From positions 98,022,200-98,086,199 of the forward strand of contig NC_133896.1 of the NCBI RefSeq assembly GCF_964199755.1: a stretch of 64,000 nucleotides of DNA. Direction: 5' to 3'. The position numbers and the translations under genes are program-made. The DNA is from Larus michahellis (taxonomy: Eukaryota > Chordata > Aves > Charadriiformes > Laridae). This document shows, one piece after another, positions 56,651 through 64,000 of the stretch (positions are counted from its first letter, which is position 1; every line of letters begins with the position of its first letter). Below the pieces are notes generated by a model that was given only the letters and a program-made list of their open reading frames with translations, was not told the DNA's origin and ran no database searches.

Positions 56651-58465
56651 GGAGAGCCAGGTCTTGGTGGCCAGTGGCTAAACACTATGAACTGAACCTT
56701 TTGTCTTTTTCTGTTCAATAGTGTCTGTTTCATTTAAGCCAAGGGAATAGTGTGCCTCTGAAAAGTGTTTTTGGCTGTTCAGTTGAGCATTTTAGTGTTG
56801 GTTTATAGCATACCCAGGTGGGATACTCTGTTAATCATTAACTGGCTGGTGAGAAACAGTGGTAGTAGGGAACACCTATTGCTGTGAGTCTGAAGGTGGC
56901 TTTTCCCATGAACATTGACCTTTAACTGTAATTGTGGCTACCAGGAATAATCACCAAAAGTACTGCTTCCTGGAAGTAAGCACTATGCTTGGCCTAATCC
57001 TCCCAAACTATTTTATGTTCACTTGTGTCCTTACACAGATGGAAACCAGAGGCACTGGTGCCTAAGCGTCACACCAAGGTGTTTTGTGAGTGGAATCCAG
57101 TAGTTCTCTCCCAGCCAACAAGATGGAAAGAAAAAACAGTGTAAAGTTTGATAAAGGGAGTAGATTTTGTATTGCTGGGCTTTGGAACACAGTGCCACAG
57201 CTTAATACTAAGAATGAGAGCGTAGCCTGTACTTGCATTTATAACAATAAGAATATTCCCTGATCAGATGAGCACATACAAAAGGTAGAAATTCTTTTTT
57301 TCTCACGCTGATGCCTAATAAGTATGTTCCCAGTCTGAGAGAAACTCTGTGAGGTGGCCCTTGCAAGTTGTGCTGCAGTGAACTGCTCTGATATTCAATT
57401 AAAACATGAGTCATTGGCATTTTTGGAGGCTGGCTATCGAAGAGGGCCACGTGCCCCTGCATCAGCAGTTTTCCTACGTGGAAGGGCTTCATCACCCAGG
57501 CTGTGGTGACCTGTGCTTCATAATTTAATAATTTCTACCTCCTCTTACAAGTTTACTAATTTTGAGGCATAGTGCGCTAAGAAGAGATAGCAAACAGAGA
57601 CGGCTTCTTACTGGTCGTTTCAGAAGTTAATTCTTGAGGTTTAAATAAGGTGCCCAACCTGTCTTTGGGCACCAGAGCGTGCTCCTGTATTTGCAAAGAA
57701 GTGGCTCTCTCCGGAGATGTGTTCCAGAGAGTCTGTTGCATGTTCTTTATTTGCATGGGATTCTTTAATAGTTATTGAAGACCTTAATTATTACCTTAAT
57801 TTTTTTTTTTTAAAAATCACACTTTTTCTGCAGGATATTCTAACACACTTGGAAAGAGAGCCACATATAAGAGAGGTCTACACATGGGAAGGGAGGAGAT
57901 GTGGGCATGCATGCTTGTGGCTGTGTGCCTGTTCTTCCATATGACCACATGCACATTTAAGTATGATCCTTCACTTAGTATCCCTGCTAATTTTATTCTT
58001 TATATATATTCTTTCTCTTACTGTAGTATCTAGGAGCAGGACTGTATTATGCTGTATGTTTTCTAGTTACATAGTAGCAATGCTGTCCTCACCCTGTCTG
58101 ATGTTCTCTGTTTTGACACGCTCTTTGATAACCATGGCCTCTAAGTCTGAACATCCCCAAATCACTGGGGAGGAGGAGGAGGGGAACTGTGGTCTGGGTC
58201 CAATCCTTGCAGCTACTGATGTTCTGGACTAGCAGCGGTTCCTGGTGGCGACTGCGGAGGCCACAGGCTGGGCAGCGTTAGCAGCCCTGTTCTGACTCTT
58301 TACATGGGTGTCTTGTTCCTGTGCTGCAAGGAAGGGTCTCCAGAAGCAGGAAATGAGGATGAACTAACTGAGCTGCCTCTGGCGTGTTTTTGGCAAAACT
58401 AAGGGGGATTTATAATGCTTAAATAGCATGGATGATTTAGCTATTAAATCTTGCTCTCCTTCTGT

Positions 58466-58515
58466 GAAAGGAATGATGATGATTATTCCCATTTTACAAA
58501 TGGATAAAGTGGTAA
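58466..58515 (+). repeat. MIR-like SINE fragment
   Basis: GATGATTATTCCCATTTTAC then AAATGGATAAAGTGG matches the MIR core. Short. Confidence 0.45.
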
Positions 58516-61500
58516 ATACGACCTCCTTTTTCTAAAAGTGCTGAACATCAAATGCAGTAATGCAGGGGGCAGCTGTGAAGGTGGAACTAAGCAACTTCAC
58601 CAAAACTGTGTATGGGACTGGAATCTCTTAGTCACTGTCTGCATCCAGCAGAGACCTTCGCATCTCTGGGGAATAACATAGCGTGCTCAAAACTGTGATG
58701 ACAAAAGTCCCATGCTCTGGGAGAGAAATAAATCTTTGAATTGTAGAACAAATCTTCATAAGATGAACCTGTAAAAGCCTGTTAGGATTGGCAGAGTTTA
58801 AGAACATGATTATACTTACGTACTTCGGTTCCTCTACCCCACAGAAGTTTTTACTTTTTGACAACTTTACTAATAGGAAGTTGCTGAACAGTTTTTATCA
58901 TGAGAACTTCTGCTCACATGTAACTTGTCATTAGCCTGACTTCAAAATAAAGGATATATGCCCATGACATCTGTACTAGCTGAAATCTGGATCTAGTCCA
59001 ACTATCTGAAAATTAATATTCGACACAATCTGAGAAAAAATAGTATTTTAACATCAACATTTTGTTAAACAGTAATACAGACAAAATACTTGCTTGAAGT
59101 GTTTACAGTGGTGAAATAAGAAATGTGTCGGCAGAGTTTTATGTCTGCTTCATAGGATCATAAATTGTTACTTGACTGTTATAAACTCTGTTCAAGGTAG
59201 ATGCAGCATGTGTGGTCTTTACAACATTCGCACAAACTCCTGGGCGCTAATGCTTGCAGTATCGACTGGCTGAAAAACCCTCTTTCTCTTATCTGTGATT
59301 CCAAGGCAACCAACCGGTTCTTGTTAAAAATGCTTTTCAGAAGATTATTATGATCTGAGATAATCTGAAGATGCTGTAGGCACTATACTACTTTGAAGGG
59401 CTGTTGACAGCTTGGTTCAGGATTTGTAGGTGTTTTCTTTCAAACTTCTACTTTCAGCTCCTCATAACTTTCTCAAATTTTAATCATTCTGCTTGAAATA
59501 TTCCAGACAGATTCTACTGGAGATTGAAAATTTAATGGAAGACTTGAATAAGAATGTTTGGGGAAAAAAATTGAAAACATTTCATAATCCAAATTAAAAA
59601 AAAATAATAAAATTCAGTGTTCCTCTGAAGAGCTTTAGATCTGAAAAGGTTGGAAATTGAGAGCTGAAATTTTGCCAGAGGAACACTCTCTATAAAAGGA
59701 AACTACCTTTGAGTATTGCCATCAACTTTATTGTTGGGACAAGTTTTGAGCCTTTCAAAAATGTTTTTCCTGTAAGCACATTATAGGTTGAATTGTGTAA
59801 TGGGATGTGCACAGCTCAATGTATGTATACCCCTGTTTCCTTTTCTGGGATCACATGCAGACCTAACCTCATAGTTCAAAGTCAGAGACCCAGCATTCAG
59901 CAGCTGACCATGGCAGCATTAGTTCTGCCACTATTGACTGATTAGGTGCAAAGCACCTAAACTTTATGCTCAGATGTAATTATGTGAGATGACTTGTGTT
60001 ACAAATGCTGTTCTGAGTCAGGGAACAGCTCTGCTTTTGCTAAAATCACTGTCAGACTCTTCTTCAATTAGTGGAGGCAGATAGGCACGTGCTGAGCAGT
60101 ACTGACTACTCTTAGAGGAATTACCTGTGATCATGTAATTAAGATTACAATAATATAGCTTATGATCTGCAGCTTTATAAAGCATATCTTGTAGCATGCA
60201 TCAAATGGTCACATAATCCCTTAAAGGCAAGGCTTATCTGGTGTTTTAAAACTAAACCTGTCTTCACAGACCAGTAAACAGCAGTATGGCATCCTTCATG
60301 TGTTTTAGAGAAGTTATCTTCCATAATTAGAAAAATAACATGAATCCTGGAACTAAGTACTTAACTATAACATGTAATTGCAGAGGACTGAAGTTAATAG
60401 TTGAGGATTTGAATTCTGGATTCTCTTATATAAGAGACTGGGGAAAAAAAGGAATAGGTTACACTAATCATGCCTACACGCTTTGTAGGAAGCTTGCAGA
60501 ATTTACATAATCTAGTAGTAAAAGAAGATTTCTTGCTTAGTAAACTGACAGAACAGCCAGGTAATTTCGCTGATGTGAGGTGGGATTGCAGATTTCTAAA
60601 TCTGAGAAGAAAAATTCAACCTTCAGCTTTCTAGAGCTGTGTTCATCATGACCCCTGTGGAGATGATTTCCTCAACGGAGATCCCCATCCACAAGGAAGA
60701 TTGACTTGGTTAGTGCTACAGAGACAGAAGTATCCCCATGTTACTTGGCAACAGGTGGTCCAGGCAGCAATAACCATATGAACGTATATAGTCCAAAAGG
60801 CATCTCTAGAAGCCTAGGTACCAATAACGTTAGGATTCAGATAACTGCGGATCTAAAAGAAGTAGCACCTATTTGCAGCAGGGAAAATATAAATGTAAAA
60901 ATGTAAGTGTCTGACTCAGTAGATTTCCAAAGACGATAAAGAATTTTAATAATTTAACCAATACTTAATTAGTTTGAAATAGTTGTGTAGAATTTGTGTG
61001 AAATTTTCAATAGGCAGGATTTGTTTTCTACAAGGAGAGGATAAAAAGAGATATGCTTGCAAAATTCACCAGTGAGCTTCTGAATATGAAGTTTAGATTG
61101 AGAATCATCTGTAGACAAGACATTGTCATGGAAATTGCAGTTGCCAGATGCTTCTCCATTTGAACAGTGATCTTTTGATTTTTTTTATATTTTTTTCTTT
61201 TTGACTAAAGAAAAGCCTATTGAGAAAGTGGTGGGAGGTCCAAGAGCAGCGAGGGGGCTGCAAAATTGGAGTTCTAAAAATTATACCAGATCGTGTGTCA
61301 GAAACATGAATAGAAGAGGAGGAAGAAAATGAGTTTTAAGAGACAGAGCTAATTGAGTGCTCTATCTACACAGTGTTGTGGATTTAAGTTTTGCCTGGAA
61401 AATATCCTGTATTACAGGAACTGTGAAGGTAGAAAATGGGATGAATCACACAACTTAATAAGCATGCACTGCCGAGGATTCATTTTGGGATTTGAGGAGC

Positions 61501-64000
61501 ATTACAATGCTGAAAAGGAGAGCACTTTCTGCCACTCAGAATGTTATTTGTTAAATACTACCAGTATGTCTGAAGTCTCTTGCTTCTGTCTTGCAAAATT
61601 GCTGATAACATTTAATGGCTTAGCTACTTCTGCACTTTTTTCCTTGCCTTTTCTTTCACAAATGGAGATTTTTCTTTTAAACAATTATTGGTGATGGAAG
61701 ATTACTTGTCATGTGCAAATAGAATTTTTCATACAGCTGCTTTCAGCCAGTTTGCCTCAGAAAACCAAAGTTTGTGTGATCACAATCTGCTTGGGTGTAT
61801 ATGACCACTATCTTGTGTCCCAAGTTCCACACCCACCCACCCCAGTAAGTTTGTAATTTACAGACAAATTTCAGTCAGATTTGCAGAGCAGTAATGATGT
61901 TCCTCCAGGTTTCATGAGAATGCTCTAAAGCATCTTTCAAAAAAGACTTCAGTGTGAGCTCAACCCTAGTTAGACATCAGAGAATCCAGGTGGTTATGAG
62001 CCTTTATTCAATGCCTGAGCTGAAGAGGGGCTGTGGCCAAAACCGTCACAAAATAGAGAACCAAGCCTCATTATTTCTTGTGCTTGCAGAAGTACTTGTC
62101 ATTTAGTAATGACAAGGAGTCCCAAAGAAAGGCAGAGAATAGTGGTTGGGAAGTGTATTTGTTTAAGATTGTTGCCTATTTTAGTTAAACATACTGTCCT
62201 TGTTCAGTCAGACTGAAGGGCATACAGTGCCTGGAAACTACAAAGATGGACATGTTTGATGAAAAAGCAAGTGGTTTGCTCAGTGATAAAGTGATACCGT
62301 ACATTTCGCTAACCATTCCTTTGCTCTCTGAGATGCATCTCGCTGTAGCAGTCCAGGCATAGATTGTATAAAAGGAAGTTAAGCTGTGTATTTTGTATAA
62401 GCTAGAATTGCTTTACAGCTTTTGCAATGCCTTTTATTTACTAGTGCTCAGAGTGTGGCAAGCCCTCCCATAATAAGTATTTTGTTACAGCTGGAGAGGA
62501 GGAGGCACAAAATGTTAAATTGGCGTGTCAGAGATTGCACAGAAGTCCATGAAGAGCTGGGAATGCAGGAATCCCAGTCCCATTTTCTATTTTCCATCGA
62601 CCTTTATTTAGCAAACCAGAAGGTCGTTCATGATTTCTGCTACCCCATCCCCCCCAGGTGAAAATTGATTGCACAAATGGAGAAGTGAAGCTCATTAAAT
62701 ATTTTGGCATTTATTAATGCCATTTAGCTTGACATGTCCTGTTTGATGTCTTGACTTCATCATTTCATGTAACTTTTTTTAGAGATACCAATTGTTTTAA
62801 GTGTTTTTTCCTCTTTTAGCTTTATAGACTTATCTGCAGGGGACTGTCATATTTAAGATATCCTTACATGACAGAAAAGGACTCCTAACCCACTGGTTGA
62901 GACAATCATTAAAGCAAATTGAAGTTACATTTTTTTTTATCTGATGTTCTGAGTTCGCGAGCACTCAGTGCTACTTGGAAAGCTGGGCATACTGCCGGGC
63001 CTGCGGTTCCCTAGACAGATGCACCTAAAAGCATTCAGCTGAAAATAAAGCAAAGCTAGCCAGACATTAGAGTGGGAGAACAGGAAGGCTAATAACAGTG
63101 AACCATTTAAAGCAATCGAAGTATTTCTGAGTCTTAAGAAAGCAGATGATACTGTGACAACGCTTTTACCTATGGCCTGCTGGGGCAGTATAAGACCGTG
63201 AGTAGCTGCTTTTGTGGACGGTGGAGATAGATCTGGCTGAAATTCGTGACTTTTGCTCCTCAGACTAGGAGTTTATCAGTGACTTTCTTTTCAGTTGTGC
63301 TGAAGTCCTCTCACAGTAGAGTTAAATCTGAGAAGTGGTGATTGGTCTGGAAGATGAGTGATCAGTGATTTGTGAGCTTTGAGGAACTGTTTCAAATAAT
63401 TCTTAATGGGACTTAGGTACCTGCTGTTAGAGGTTGATCATGCATGTACAAGAATAACTTCTCGACTCAATTCTGAGAATAATGTTCTTGATGAAGGCAG
63501 CTGGTCAGGTCCCCCACTTCAGCCTACTGTCTGAAGAGCACGAGGCCAACATCTGCCTAAGGAATGCACCAACACATATGGCAACAGTTATTTTTTGGTA
63601 GAACCTACAAAGAGGAAAGACAAGGAGACAGATACCTGTTGACCAGCCATTTCAAGAAATTATATTTTTTGCCAAAGAGAGTGGTCGGCAAACTCATATG
63701 CCTTTGTGATTTTTTTTCTAAAAGATTTTTCTAAAAGATCTAAGATTTTTTTTTTTTATATTAGGAGAAATACCCATTCAGTGTGAGAATTGATCCTGTC
63801 TGCTGGTCCATCCTGTTCCCAGTAATTTTCATAGAAACAGCCTGATTCTTAACATCAGTGCTTCACTGCAGGTTTTCCCTGTGACGCACAGTTTTACAAA
63901 ATATAGAATACGGATATCAAGATGGATCTTTTTGTCTCTGATTCAGCTTTTACTGAGGTTTGTGCAGTCTTTTTATTGCTTCGCTGGGAGTTGATTCCGG

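Larger units (their letters stand above)
50819..64000 (+). other. NME7: Probable NME7 intron 1 (runs off the window)
   Basis: Thirteen kilobases without a supported exon. It contains an ancient antisense CR1 (52120-53245), a younger antisense CR1 (56259-56650), two MIR-like fragments (54285-54400, 58466-58515) and a small tandem duplication of TTTTTCTAAAAGAT near 63712-63740. Open frames such as 61353-61694 have no family features. Confidence 0.55.

Noticed and set aside
63757-63840. T tract with TTAG at 63752-63764, suspected as a splice acceptor for NME7 exon 2
   Set aside because: None of the three frames downstream resembles NME7; one meets a stop almost at once.
1-64000. CRISPR arrays, operons, bacterial promoters or prophage
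   Set aside because: The window is vertebrate nuclear DNA with spliced genes; no spaced direct-repeat array or prokaryotic layout was seen.

Overview
This is a vertebrate, almost certainly avian, nuclear window. The genes are interrupted by GT-AG introns and start in CpG-rich islands. CR1 LINEs with the bird-type 3' end and LTRs of families common in birds lie between them. I identified genes by translating exons and comparing them with remembered human proteins; no database search was possible.

Layout, left to right: (1) 308-5100 (+): the last six coding exons of coagulation factor V (F5), covering most of C1 and all of C2. (2) 5.1-16.5 kb: a probable F5 3' UTR, then a repeat-rich gap holding a decayed endogenous retrovirus, a solo LTR of another family and CR1 pieces. 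(3) 16993-25566 (+): the complete thiamine transporter gene SLC19A2, six coding exons, 489 aa, with a poly(A) signal near 28.0 kb. (4) 28-31 kb: a gap with no gene seen. (5) 33728-39919 (+): CCDC181, five coding exons, 526 aa, behind a CpG island at 31.1-31.9 kb; a solo LTR with a 5-bp target duplication sits in an intron. (6) 42481-48602 (-): BLZF1 (golgin-45), six coding exons, 397 aa, tail-to-tail with CCDC181. (7) 50.2-51.1 kb: a CpG island shared head-to-head by BLZF1 and NME7. Only the NME7 start codon exon was found; 50819-64000 appears to be its first intron, with old CR1 and SINE remnants.

Gene order and strands are those I recall for human 1q24 (F5, SLC19A2, CCDC181, BLZF1, NME7), read in the opposite direction. 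The genes do not form a pathway: F5 is a secreted clotting cofactor, SLC19A2 imports thiamine, BLZF1 organises the Golgi, and CCDC181 and NME7 are tied to cilia, flagella and microtubules. The best new leads are regulatory or structural: two near-consensus RFX X-boxes in the CCDC181 island, a 60-bp perfectly alternating purine-pyrimidine tract just inside an SLC19A2 intron, a CR1 ending at the SLC19A2 promoter, and an extended F5 C-terminus. I found no clearly undescribed multi-gene system.
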